Shown here piece by piece: positions 15,460 through 23,178 of a DNA stretch of 34,706 nt. The notes under the pieces were generated by a model. The model had not been told where the DNA came from. It did no database searches and was given only the letters and a program-made list of their open reading frames with translations. The position numbers were made by a program, and so were the translations under genes. The stretch is from UBA1562 sp041653955. GTDB taxonomy: Bacteria > Omnitrophota > Gorgyraeia > Gygaellales > Profunditerraquicolaceae. Position 1 is the stretch's first letter; each line of letters starts with the position of its first letter. The DNA is taken from the NCBI GenBank assembly GCA_041653955.1, contig JBAZEH010000016.1, positions 1 through 34,706 of the forward strand, given 5' to 3'.

Positions 15460-17559
15460 ATGACAAAGACAAAAGAAAAAAAGACGGGCGCCGTAAAAAA
15501 GGCGAAGGAAGAAAAGAAAAAGGTGGTCCATAAGGCGGTAAAGCCGAAGGTTGTCAGGAAGGCAGCGCCAAAGGCTAAGGCCCACGCCGTGCCTAAAAAG
15601 AAGGTAACCGTCCATAAAAAACCGGCCAAGAAGGAAGCGCCTCCTGTTATGGAAGAGAAGGCCGCGATAGAAGAAAAGGTTATAATAGAGGAGAAGCCGT
15701 TAGCCGCAGCGCCTGTTGCCGCCGGACACCCCAGGGTGCATCATAAAAAAGAAGCGCCTCCTGTCGTTGAAGAGAAGCCCTTGCCTTCTCCCGAGCCTCC
15801 GGCGGGAAAAACATTAGAGATAAGCCTTCCTATAACCGTAAAGGACCTTGCCGTAAAATTGCAGGAGAAACCCTCCATTTTGATAAAGAACCTTATGGGG
15901 CTGGGTTTGATGGTCGGGATAAATCAAAGTTTAGAAGAGGAAGCGGCAGCGAAGATATGCCTGAAATATGGCTGCAATATAAAGAAAGCCCCGGGCAAAG
16001 AGGAACTGGCGTTGCAAGTGCACGAAGAGGAAGATGAGAGCGGATCCTTGCTCCCGCGTTCTCCCATCGTAACTTTTATGGGCCACGTTGACCACGGAAA
16101 AACTTCGCTTTTAGATTGTGTGCGTAAGACCAAAGTCGCGGAATCCGAGCATGGCGGGATCACCCAGCATATCGGGGCTTATCAGGTGTCGCTCCCGCAC
16201 GGAAATATAACTTTCCTTGATACCCCGGGCCATGAGGCATTTACCGCCATGCGCGCCAGGGGAGCCGGAGTCACGGATATAGTCGTGCTTGTTGTGGCGG
16301 CTGATGACGGTATTATGCCCCAGACCCAGGAGGCCATAGACCACGCGCGCGCAGCCGGTGTGCCCATAGTCGTAGCGGTGAATAAGATAGATATGCCCCA
16401 GGCTGACGTGAACCGCGTAAAGAAGCAGCTTGCCGCGATTGATCTTGCCGCCGAAGATTGGGGAGGCAAAACGATCACTGTCCCGGTATCCGCGAAGACA
16501 GGCGAGGGCATAGATAACTTACTGGAGATGATAATATTAGAGGCGCAGATGCTTGAGTTGAAGGCAAACCCGAACAAGCCTGCCCGCGGAGTAGTCGTAG
16601 AAGCAAAACTTACCAAAGGCAGGGGGCCTGTTGCTACCCTGCTTGTTCAGAATGGTACTCTGCACTTAGGCTCGGTGATAATCGCCGATAAATATTACGG
16701 AAAGATAAAGGCTATGCAGAACCATCGCGGCCATGCCGTGACCAGCGCGCCCCCTTCTTTTCCTGTTGAGGTATCCGGGTTATCCGGTATCCCGGCGGTG
16801 GGGGAGAAATTTTTTGTCATTGAGGATGAAAAACTGGCAAGGGATCTGGCGTTGAAGCGCCAGGAGAGCGAAAGGCAGCAGCAGATGAAGGCCTCAAAAA
16901 GGATAAATCTTGAAGACCTTCACGCGCAGATACAGGCGGGGAAGATAAAGGAGCTTAAGCTGATACTCAAATCCGATGTCCAGGGCTCCCTTGAGGCTAT
17001 AAAGGAAACCCTGAATAAGCTGAACAGCCCGGAGATAAAATGGAATATCATCCATGAAGGGGTAGGCAGCATAAACGCATCCGACGTGATACTCGCGATA
17101 GCATCGGATGCCCTTATATTAGGTTTTCACGTTGAAGCCGAGCAGGGGGCAAGCGAACTAAGCGTCAAGGAAGGCGTTGATATAAGGACATATAGTATAA
17201 TTTACGAATTAGCCAACGATATAAAAGCGGCCCTTGAGGGCATGCTTGAACCGAAGCTGAAAAGGGTATTCATGGGAAGAGTCGAGATAAGAAAAGTATT
17301 TAACTTGTCGCGTTCGGGGATAGTGGCGGGCTCTTTTGTGACGAAGGGGAAGGTCAACCGCAATGCCTATGTGAGCGTGGTAAGGAACGGAGACGTTGTA
17401 TTTGAAGGTAAACTATCGTCGTTAAAACGTTTCAAGGATGATGTCAGAGAAGTGCTGGAAGGTTTTGACTGCGGGTTGACCATAGCGGGTTTTAACGATA
17501 TCAAGGAAGGGGATATCGTAGAGGCATATGATATAGAGAAGATAGCAAGGAAATTATGA
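15460..17559 (+). CDS. infB: Translation initiation factor IF-2
   Basis: IF-2 brings fMet-tRNA to the 30S subunit and drives subunit joining as a GTPase. The first 120 residues are a Lys/Ala/Pro/Glu low-complexity tail in which a KKEAPPV(M/V)EEK unit occurs twice. An IF2_N domain follows (about 123-180; ISLPITVKDLAVKLQEK). The G domain has GHVDHGKTS (208-216), DTPGHEAF, NKID and SAKTGEG. Domain II and the C-terminal modules (LILKSDVQGSLEAI, EGVGSINASDVILA, AEQGASELSVKEGVDIRTY, FNLSRSGIVAGSFVTKG) complete the protein. 699 aa is normal. The rbfA gene that usually follows is absent; trpS overlaps by 4 nt instead. Confidence 0.97.
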   Translation: MTKTKEKKTGAVKKAKEEKKKVVHKAVKPKVVRKAAPKAKAHAVPKKKVTVHKKPAKKEAPPVMEEKAAIEEKVIIEEKPLAAAPVAAGHPRVHHKKEAPPVVEEKPLPSPEPPAGKTLEISLPITVKDLAVKLQEKPSILIKNLMGLGLMVGINQSLEEEAAAKICLKYGCNIKKAPGKEELALQVHEEEDESGSLLPRSPIVTFMGHVDHGKTSLLDCVRKTKVAESEHGGITQHIGAYQVSLPHGNITFLDTPGHEAFTAMRARGAGVTDIVVLVVAADDGIMPQTQEAIDHARAAGVPIVVAVNKIDMPQADVNRVKKQLAAIDLAAEDWGGKTITVPVSAKTGEGIDNLLEMIILEAQMLELKANPNKPARGVVVEAKLTKGRGPVATLLVQNGTLHLGSVIIADKYYGKIKAMQNHRGHAVTSAPPSFPVEVSGLSGIPAVGEKFFVIEDEKLARDLALKRQESERQQQMKASKRINLEDLHAQIQAGKIKELKLILKSDVQGSLEAIKETLNKLNSPEIKWNIIHEGVGSINASDVILAIASDALILGFHVEAEQGASELSVKEGVDIRTYSIIYELANDIKAALEGMLEPKLKRVFMGRVEIRKVFNLSRSGIVAGSFVTKGKVNRNAYVSVVRNGDVVFEGKLSSLKRFKDDVREVLEGFDCGLTIAGFNDIKEGDIVEAYDIEKIARKL

Positions 17560-18539
17560 AGAAACGCATATTAAGCGGGATGCGCCCGACAGGCCCGCTG
17601 CACATAGGCCACCTTGTCGGGGCGCTTGATAATTGGGTAAAACTGCAGGATGAATATGATTGTTTTTTTATGGTCGCGGACTGGCACGCGCTTATGTCCG
17701 AATACGCTTCACCGCAACTCCTGAAGGAAAATATCATTAATAATGCCGCGGACTGGATCGCCTGCGGTATCTCCCCTGAAAGGTCTACGCTTTTTATCCA
17801 ATCCCACGTAAAAGAACATTTGGAATTATATATGGCGTTGTCTTTCCTTACTCCTCTGGGGTGGCTTGAGCGCTGCCCTACATATAAGGAGCAGTTGCGT
17901 GAAGTAACTAACCGCGACCTTAGCACCTACGCCTTCCTGGGCTATCCGGTCCTGCAGGCAGCGGATATACTCCTGTATAAGGCGGGGGCAGTCCCCGTGG
18001 GGGAAGACCAGCTTCCGCACCTTGAGTTAACCAGGGAGATATGCCGCAGGTTCAACAGCCTTTATAAGAAAGATATATTCCCGGAACCGGCCGCGCTTTT
18101 AACCGGCTCTCCGAGGATGCTCGGGCTTGACGGCCGCAAGATGAGTAAAAGTTATAATAATTTCATAGCCATATCGGAACAGCCGGAAGATATCCGGCTT
18201 AAGGTACGGGATATGTTCACCGACCCTGCGAGGGTGAAGCTTTCGGACCCTGGGCATCCTGAGAAATGCAATGTCCACAGCTATTACGCGGTATTCGCCC
18301 CCGAAAGGGAGAAAGAGATTTGCGGGCTATGCCGTCAGGCGAAGATAGGATGCACTGAATGCAAGAAGGAGCTGGCGGAAATACTGGTTAAATTTTTAGC
18401 CCCTGTCCAGGAGAGAAGGGCGCGGCTTCTTGATGATAAGAAGAAGCTGGCCAATATACTGGAAGACGGCTCAAAGAAGGCCGCGAGTTTAGCGTCTAAA
18501 ACAATTTCCGAAGTAAAAGAGGTATTAGGTCTGGTATGA
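17556..18539 (+). CDS. trpS: Tryptophanyl-tRNA synthetase with a probable [4Fe-4S] site
   Basis: A class I synthetase charging tRNA-Trp. The signature sequences are HIGH in PTGPLHIGHLVGAL (residues 11-23) and KMSKS (195-199); GEDQLPHLELTREI is also typical. 327 aa is a normal length. In the C-terminal helical domain five cysteines occur, of which Cys238, Cys259, Cys266 and Cys269 follow C-x20-C-x6-C-x2-C, with an extra Cys256. Thermotoga TrpRS binds a [4Fe-4S] cluster through a C-x22-C-x6-C-x2-C pattern ending in a similar IGC-x2-CK, so a cluster is expected here. It overlaps infB and scpA by 4 nt each, which implies tight translational coupling. Confidence 0.95.
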   Translation: MKKRILSGMRPTGPLHIGHLVGALDNWVKLQDEYDCFFMVADWHALMSEYASPQLLKENIINNAADWIACGISPERSTLFIQSHVKEHLELYMALSFLTPLGWLERCPTYKEQLREVTNRDLSTYAFLGYPVLQAADILLYKAGAVPVGEDQLPHLELTREICRRFNSLYKKDIFPEPAALLTGSPRMLGLDGRKMSKSYNNFIAISEQPEDIRLKVRDMFTDPARVKLSDPGHPEKCNVHSYYAVFAPEREKEICGLCRQAKIGCTECKKELAEILVKFLAPVQERRARLLDDKKKLANILEDGSKKAASLASKTISEVKEVLGLV

Positions 18540-19288
18540 GCTACAAGATAAAATTAGAGATATTTGAGGGGCCGCTTGACCTTCTCCTGTACCTGGTGAA
18601 GAAAGACCACCTGAATATATACGATATACCTATTGCCAAGGTCACAGAGCAGTACCTTAAATACCTGGATATTATGCGCCTGCTTAATTTGAATATCGCG
18701 GGGGAGTTCCTTGTGATGGCGGCTACCCTTATGCAGATAAAATCCAAGATGCTGCTTCCTATAGATGAATCAAAGCAGGAGGAGGAAGAGCAGGGGGACC
18801 CGCGCGCGGAACTGGTAAAGCGGCTTTTGGAATACGAGAAATTCAAGGAGATAGCGCAGGATTTAAGGCAGAGGGAGACTGATCAGCGCGATATATTCAA
18901 AAGGCCCAAGGCTTCGGAACAGGACCTGCCGCAGGATAATGAGGAGGTATATTTTGAGGCCAGCCTTTTTGACCTGATCACGGCTTTCTCTTCGGCGCTT
19001 GAAGGAGTAAGCAAGGAAGTATTCTATGAGGTCATCAAAGATGAGTTTACTGTCGAGGCAAAGGTCCACGATATACTGCATATGCTGCTGGTCTCATCTT
19101 CCTTACGCCTTTCGGACCTGTTCGGCAAGGCAAAAAATAAGATAGAGATAGTGGTGACCTTTCTGGCTATACTGGAGCTGACCAAGATGAAGGAGATAGT
19201 CGCGCGGCAGAAAGGGCTCTTCCAGGATATAGAGATAATCAGGAACAAAGAAAATATAATCCCTAATGACAGAAGAGACCAGGCATAA
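18536..19288 (+). CDS. scpA: Segregation and condensation protein A
   Basis: ScpA is the kleisin subunit that closes the SMC ring and helps compact and separate the chromosome. The N-terminal EIFEGPLDLLLYLVKKDHLNIYDI and QYLKYLDIM regions (quoted as landmarks: FEGPLDLLLYLVKK, LNIYDIPI) are diagnostic, followed by an acidic central linker (residues about 80-150) and a C-terminal winged helix (VTFLAILELTKMKEI). 250 aa is usual. The customary partner scpB does not follow: ruvB begins within the last 23 nt of scpA. scpB and smc must be elsewhere if the complex is complete. Confidence 0.94.
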   Translation: MSYKIKLEIFEGPLDLLLYLVKKDHLNIYDIPIAKVTEQYLKYLDIMRLLNLNIAGEFLVMAATLMQIKSKMLLPIDESKQEEEEQGDPRAELVKRLLEYEKFKEIAQDLRQRETDQRDIFKRPKASEQDLPQDNEEVYFEASLFDLITAFSSALEGVSKEVFYEVIKDEFTVEAKVHDILHMLLVSSSLRLSDLFGKAKNKIEIVVTFLAILELTKMKEIVARQKGLFQDIEIIRNKENIIPNDRRDQA

Positions 19289-20312
19289 ATTATTTACCGG
19301 CACCAAAGCCGTTGATAAGGCCCAGGAGAATGAAGAAGATGTGGTCCTTAATATATCCCTAAGGCCGCAGAAGCTTACCGAATTCGTCGGCCAGAAGGAT
19401 ATAACCGATAATCTTAAGGTCTGTATCACTGCCACTAAGCAGCGTAAGGAGCCCCTTGAACATGTTCTTTTAAGCGGCCCGCCCGGATTAGGCAAAACCA
19501 GTTTAGCGCATATTATAGCTCACGAGATGGGCACCAAGATTACGGCTACTTCAGGACCTGCCATAGAGCGCGCCGGAGACCTTATCGGCATATTGACCAA
19601 CCTGGAAAAGGGGGACATACTTTTTATCGACGAGATACACCGGCTCTCAAAGGTAGTAGAGGAGTTCCTGTATCCGGCGATGGAAAGCTCACAGATAGAT
19701 TTTATCATAGATAAAGGCCAGTATGCCAGGACGATAAAGTTCAACCTGAAACCATTTACTTTAGTCGGGGCTACAACAAGGACAGGGCTGCTCGCGGCTC
19801 CCTTGAGGGCGAGGTTCGGGATATTCTACCATATGGATTTTTATCCCATAGAGGATTTAGCCAGGATAATAAAGCATTCTGCCGCGATATTAGGGGTGAA
19901 GATAGAGGATGATGGGGCCCTGGAGATCGCGCGCCGCGCCCGCGGTACTCCGCGTATTGCTAACAGGCTCCTTCGCCGTATCAGGGATTACGCGCAGGTA
20001 GCGAAGATACAGAAAGTTGACGCCCAGGTCGCCGCAAAGACCCTGGATGAACTGCGCATAGACAGGGCGGGCCTTGATGAGATAGACCGCAAGGTATTAA
20101 AGGCGATCCTTGATTCCTTCAGCGGAGGGCCGGTAGGCATAGAATCCCTCGCTGCCAGCCTTAATGAAGAAGTGGATACCATAGAAGATACCATAGAGCC
20201 GTATCTGTTGAAAGCCGGGTATATAAAACGCACCTCGCGCGGCAGGTTTGCTACCAGGCTCGCCTATGAGCACTTCGGCCTCAAATACGAAAAGCAAACC
20301 GAACTATTCTAG
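19266..20312 (+). CDS. ruvB: Holliday junction branch migration ATPase RuvB
   Basis: RuvB is the hexameric AAA+ motor that, with RuvA, moves Holliday junctions during recombination repair. Walker A is GPPGLGKTS (about residues 71-79), Walker B is FIDEIHRL, and sensor/arginine-finger regions appear as GATTRTGLLAAPLRARFG and RGTPRIANRLLRR. The C-terminal winged helix (GGPVGIESLAASLNEEVDTIED region) ends with YIKRTSRGR. 348 aa is normal. ruvA and ruvC are not adjacent. The start lies inside scpA, which couples translation. The TAG stop (20310-20312) shares two bases with the first GGGACACCC repeat, marking the edge of the accessory island. Confidence 0.97.
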   Translation: MTEETRHKLFTGTKAVDKAQENEEDVVLNISLRPQKLTEFVGQKDITDNLKVCITATKQRKEPLEHVLLSGPPGLGKTSLAHIIAHEMGTKITATSGPAIERAGDLIGILTNLEKGDILFIDEIHRLSKVVEEFLYPAMESSQIDFIIDKGQYARTIKFNLKPFTLVGATTRTGLLAAPLRARFGIFYHMDFYPIEDLARIIKHSAAILGVKIEDDGALEIARRARGTPRIANRLLRRIRDYAQVAKIQKVDAQVAAKTLDELRIDRAGLDEIDRKVLKAILDSFSGGPVGIESLAASLNEEVDTIEDTIEPYLLKAGYIKRTSRGRFATRLAYEHFGLKYEKQTELF

Positions 20313-20370
20313 GGACACCCTTTCTGCCAATCAAGGGACACCCTTCCAGCTAAAGCCAAGGGTGTCCCCT
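20311..20370 (+). repeat. GGGACACCC palindromic repeat cluster at the ruvB 3' end
   Basis: AGGGACACCCTT occurs at 20311-20322 and again at 20334-20345. An inverted copy lies at 20358-20369 (AAGGGTGTCCCC). The second and third copies form an 11-bp perfect stem (20335-20345 with 20358-20368) around a 12-nt loop. No T-run follows, so a simple intrinsic terminator is unlikely. The first copy begins inside the ruvB stop codon. It has the look of a REP-like or transposon-derived palindrome; no transposase is encoded nearby. Confidence 0.7.
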
Positions 20371-20384
20371 ATAATAGATATAAT
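20370..20384 (+). promoter_or_regulatory. AT-rich stretch with two exact TATAAT boxes
   Basis: TATAAT occurs at 20370-20375 and 20379-20384, 48 to 62 nt before the ORF6N start. Neither has a recognisable -35 box 16-18 nt upstream, because that position lies in the inverted repeat. A weak or activator-dependent promoter for the ORF6N gene is possible. A strong SD (AAAGGAGGAG) follows at 20418-20427. Confidence 0.3.
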
Positions 20385-20431
20385 GTTAGATTTCTCCTCT
20401 TTATGCGTTTATTAAGTAAAAGGAGGAGAGG

Positions 20432-20953
20432 ATGGCTATTAAGAGTTTAGTTACAAAAGAAAGTATCGAGCAGCGGATCTTTGTAATAAGGGGAGAAAAA
20501 GTTATGATAGGCAGAGATCTCGCTGAATTGTACGGAGTGAAAACCAAGTATCTTAATCAACAAGTAAGGCGTAACTTCAGGCGTTTCCCTCGGGAATTTA
20601 TGTTTCTTTTAACCAAAGAAGAGCGCAATGAACTGGTTGCAATTTGCAACTAGTTTCAAACCATGAAGCATTCCAGCGTTTTACCGTATGCCTTTACTGA
20701 GTATGGCGTAGCAATGTTAGCCAGTGTATTAAGAAGCGAAAGAGCCATAAAAATGAGCATTGTTATAGTCAAGACTTTTGTTAAGCTTCGCGAGATAATG
20801 TCTGCGCATAAACACATAGCATTTAAATTAAGAGAGCTGGAAGAGAGGATCGAGGGGCACGATACGGACATAAGGGATATATTTGAGGCGATAAGGCAGT
20901 TGGTGGGGATACCGCATGAGCGGAGAAAGATACGCGGCTTCACGGTAAGATAA
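20432..20953 (+). pseudogene. ORF6N-domain protein gene interrupted by an in-frame TAG
   Basis: Two consecutive reading frames are in the same phase. The first gives 73 aa (20432-20653; IEQRIFVIRGEKVMIGRDLAELYGV, shown by landmarks such as IGRDLAELYGV and RRFPREFMFLL). The second resumes immediately after the TAG at 20651-20653 as FQTMKHSSVLPYAFTEYGVAML and continues to 20953. Together they make one 173-codon ORF6N protein, the N-terminal DNA-binding type found in phage antirepressors and in many genomic islands, followed by a coiled-coil tail (LRELEERIEGHDTDI). The rest of the gene is intact, so the nonsense change looks recent. TAG ends ruvB, rseP and spoIID in this window, so it is a normal stop codon here. 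It lies between conserved neighbours, flanked by repeats, which suggests acquisition. Confidence 0.82.
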
Positions 20954-21281
20954 ACAATTTCGATATTTGATATCTTGCTGTGGTTTTTGCTCGCGCACTG
21001 AAAATTTTTACCGTGCGCTCCCAAACCCCACAACAAAATTAAAATAGCAGTTGCTCGCAAACTGTTGAGTTCATTTAAATAATAAGGAAGAATTAAAAAA
21101 GAAGCAAACATGATATTGATGGATTGGGCTGGTTTTGAGCGGGGTGTGGAGGCAAGGAGCGGGCCGGGTGTCTTGCGTGTTTTTGTTTAGACGAGCGACT
21201 CCGGATGACCCGAGCGAGTTTTTCCTCTCCGGGGAAAAACGAGCGTCCCCGCGAGAAAGTAGACCAAGCCAGCTATAAACT
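20954..21281 (+). repeat. 328-nt non-coding stretch with several hairpins and repeated CGAGCG
   Basis: I see no gene here. Visible structures: GCGCAC (20993-20998) pairing with GTGCGC (21013-21018) around an AAAATTTT core; CAGTTGC (21048-21054) pairing with GCAAACTG (21057-21064) with one bulge; and an 8-bp perfect stem GTTTTTCC/GGAAAAAC (21218-21225 with 21233-21240). CGAGCG occurs at 21192, 21211 and 21240. The stretch looks like debris of palindromic repeats. It also must hold the expression signals of queH, but no SD or convincing promoter precedes its ATG. Confidence 0.45.
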
Positions 21282-21821
21282 ATGAAGAAAGTGCTTTTAC
21301 ATACCTGTTGCGCGCCGTGTCTCATCTATCCCTTGGAAAGGCTAAAGGAGAAAAGATATGAGGTAACGGGATTCTTTTATAATCCCAATATCCACCCTTA
21401 CGCGGAGTACAAAAAGAGGAGGCAGGCAGTAGAGGATTACAGCAAGGGGTTGAATTTTGACGTTATCTATCCTGAATATGCTCCTTCGGAGTATTTCCGG
21501 GAGATAAACCGTAAAGAGAATAATCCCGGCAGGTGCTCGCTCTGCTGGACCTTCCGGATGAAGGCTACAGCGAAAACAGCCAAAGAGAATGGATTTAAAT
21601 TCTTTTCTACGACCTTATTGGTCAGCCCCTATCAGGACCAGGAGCTGTTGAGGCAAATCGGGGAGGCAGTCTCCCAGGTGGAAGGCGTTGATTTTTATTA
21701 TGAGGATTTCAGGCCCGGTTTTAGAAGCGCGCACAATCTGGCCAGAGAGAAAGGCATATATTGCCAGAACTATTGCGGGTGCATATATTCGGAGATAGAA
21801 AGGCACAATAAGAAAAAATGA
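21282..21821 (+). CDS. queH: Epoxyqueuosine reductase QueH (DUF208)
   Basis: QueH carries out the last step of queuosine synthesis, reducing epoxyqueuosine in tRNA to queuosine, and is unrelated to the cobalamin-dependent QueG. The Cys motifs of the family are all present: HTCCAPC (Cys9, Cys10, Cys13), RCSLCW (Cys85, Cys88) and CQNYCGCIYSE (Cys161, Cys165, Cys167). These hold the [4Fe-4S] cluster and the mononuclear iron site reported for the family. The 179-aa length fits. queA and tgt, the earlier steps, lie three and four genes downstream. No SD precedes the ATG, so initiation may be weak or use an upstream structure. The 3' end overlaps the DUF2905 gene by 4 nt. Confidence 0.94.
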   Translation: MKKVLLHTCCAPCLIYPLERLKEKRYEVTGFFYNPNIHPYAEYKKRRQAVEDYSKGLNFDVIYPEYAPSEYFREINRKENNPGRCSLCWTFRMKATAKTAKENGFKFFSTTLLVSPYQDQELLRQIGEAVSQVEGVDFYYEDFRPGFRSAHNLAREKGIYCQNYCGCIYSEIERHNKKK

Positions 21822-22036
21822 CTCAGACATTCGGGAAAACATTGATCATTTTCGGCCTTCTTTTAATCGGTATAGGGGTATTACTTAATTTCGCGCATAA
21901 GATACCCTTTATCGGCAGGCTCCCCGGGGATATATATATCCAAAAGAAAAATTTCAGTTTTTATTTTCCCATTACCACGTCAATATTGATAAGTGCCGTA
22001 CTTTCATTAATATTATGGCTATGGCCCCGTCGCTAA
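21818..22036 (+). CDS. DUF2905 small membrane protein
   Basis: The 72-aa product has two hydrophobic helices (residues 6-26 and 48-68) joined by a loop with the conserved IPFIGRLPGDIYI stretch, which is diagnostic of DUF2905. The function of the family is unknown. It is translationally coupled to queH (ATGA overlap) and its end overlaps the next gene, spoIID-like, by 22 nt. The order DUF2905-spoIID-queA-tgt recurs in several phyla as far as I recall, so it may belong to an envelope subset carried within the queuosine block. Confidence 0.88.
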   Translation: MTQTFGKTLIIFGLLLIGIGVLLNFAHKIPFIGRLPGDIYIQKKNFSFYFPITTSILISAVLSLILWLWPRR

Positions 22037-23169
22037 ACCATATCTTAAAGTTAACGGCTATCCTGTTCGCTGCCGGATACCTGTTCGCCGCGCCATCCCG
22101 CGCTGAGGCGGCTCGTTATGTGCGTGTCCTCATACTGGATGACACGTCTTCCCTTAGGCTTAAGGTAAAAGGGTCTTTTGATATGGTAGACCCGAAGACC
22201 AAAAAGGTCCTAAGCCGCGGGAAAAACCTGAATACGACGGTTACTACATATGGCGAAGGTATACTCCTTGGGCACACCAGGACAAAGGCGAACAAGCTTT
22301 TTATCAGGCCATACCACCCCGAGTCCATCAGTATCAACGGGCGCGTATTCAGGGGGGATATTCAGCTTATAAAAAACAATAAGAAACTTTCTGTAGTCAA
22401 CCATATTGAACTGGAAGATTATGTAAAGGGTATATCCATACGGGAGATCTCGCATTACTGGCCGGTGGATTCTCTTAAGGCGGAGGTAATAGTATTCCGC
22501 ACTTTCGCTATCTATAAATCACAGGAGAACGCCCAAAAAGATTTTGACCTGACCAGCGATATATATTCGCAGGGGTATGGCGGCAGGTTTGCTGAACGTT
22601 ACCGCATAAATAAGGCGGTGGATGAGACAAGAGATATGGTCTTGACCTATAAAGGTAAAATACTCCCGGCTTTTTACCACGCTACATGCGGCGGGCATAC
22701 CGAGGATGTATCTTTATTATGGAAGATAGATATGCCGCCCCTTAAAGGGGTGCCCTGTGGTTTTTGCAGGGAATCCCCGCATTATAAATGGCACAATGTT
22801 TTATCAGTTAAGGAAATAAAAGACTCCCTTGTAAGAGGGGGCCTGAAGATAGGAGATATAAAAGATATCGTAATATCGGGCAAGGACATCTCTGAGCGCA
22901 TTTCCGAACTCAAGATAGTTACCGCGGATAAAGATGCGAAGTTGCCGGGTAAAGATTTCAGGAGCATGCTGGGCCCGAATACGATAAAGAGCTTGAATTT
23001 CCAGGTAAAAATTATTGATGGAGACGCGTTATTCGAAGGTATCGGCTGGGGGCACGGAGTGGGGCTTTGCCAGTGGGGAGGATATTTTATGGCAAAGCAG
23101 GGGTACAGCTACAAGCAGATCCTGGAATATTATTACCCTGGAGCGGCAATAACCAGGATTAACGAGTAG
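22015..23169 (+). CDS. SpoIID/LytB-domain protein, probable peptidoglycan lytic enzyme
   Basis: The N-terminus is a signal peptide (about residues 8-32, ending near RAEAA). The SpoIID domain occupies about residues 110-384. It includes IELEDYVKGISIREIS, whose Glu corresponds to the catalytic region of SpoIID, YHATCGGHTEDVSLLW, and the end GIGWGHGVGLCQWGGYFMAKQGYSYKQILEYYYPGA (landmarks GHGVGLCQWGG, ILEYYYPG). In Bacillus SpoIID is a lytic transglycosylase acting on stem-peptide-free glycan during engulfment. Here the cell is unlikely to sporulate, so a role in wall turnover or division is more probable. 384 aa is typical. The start at 22015 has no SD and relies on coupling to the DUF2905 gene; ATG 22021 is an alternative. 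Confidence 0.88.
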   Translation: MAMAPSLNHILKLTAILFAAGYLFAAPSRAEAARYVRVLILDDTSSLRLKVKGSFDMVDPKTKKVLSRGKNLNTTVTTYGEGILLGHTRTKANKLFIRPYHPESISINGRVFRGDIQLIKNNKKLSVVNHIELEDYVKGISIREISHYWPVDSLKAEVIVFRTFAIYKSQENAQKDFDLTSDIYSQGYGGRFAERYRINKAVDETRDMVLTYKGKILPAFYHATCGGHTEDVSLLWKIDMPPLKGVPCGFCRESPHYKWHNVLSVKEIKDSLVRGGLKIGDIKDIVISGKDISERISELKIVTADKDAKLPGKDFRSMLGPNTIKSLNFQVKIIDGDALFEGIGWGHGVGLCQWGGYFMAKQGYSYKQILEYYYPGAAITRINE

Positions 23170-23178
23170 CCGGATCTT

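Noticed and set aside
14934..15629. 231-aa open frame on the minus strand across the nusA/infB junction
   Set aside because: It is Phe/Ser/Ala-rich because it mirrors the Lys/Glu/Ala low-complexity codons of NusA and IF-2; no family motif, no SD, and both sense genes are certain.
20311..20370. Simple Rho-independent terminator for ruvB
   Set aside because: The 11-bp stem is good, but the loop is long and no T-run follows; three copies of one motif fit a repeat element better.
20651..20653. Programmed amber recoding (pyrrolysine or suppressor) in the ORF6N gene
   Set aside because: TAG terminates ruvB, rseP and spoIID in the same window, and no supporting tRNA or structure was seen; a nonsense mutation is simpler.
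20656..21111. 151-aa minus-strand open frame over the second half of the ORF6N gene
   Set aside because: The sense strand carries clear ORF6N-family sequence; the antisense frame has no motif and extends into hairpin-rich non-coding DNA.
22015..23169. Evidence of endospore formation from the SpoIID-type gene
   Set aside because: SpoIID-domain proteins are common in non-sporulating bacteria, and the OmpA-type lipoprotein suggests a diderm without other sporulation genes here.
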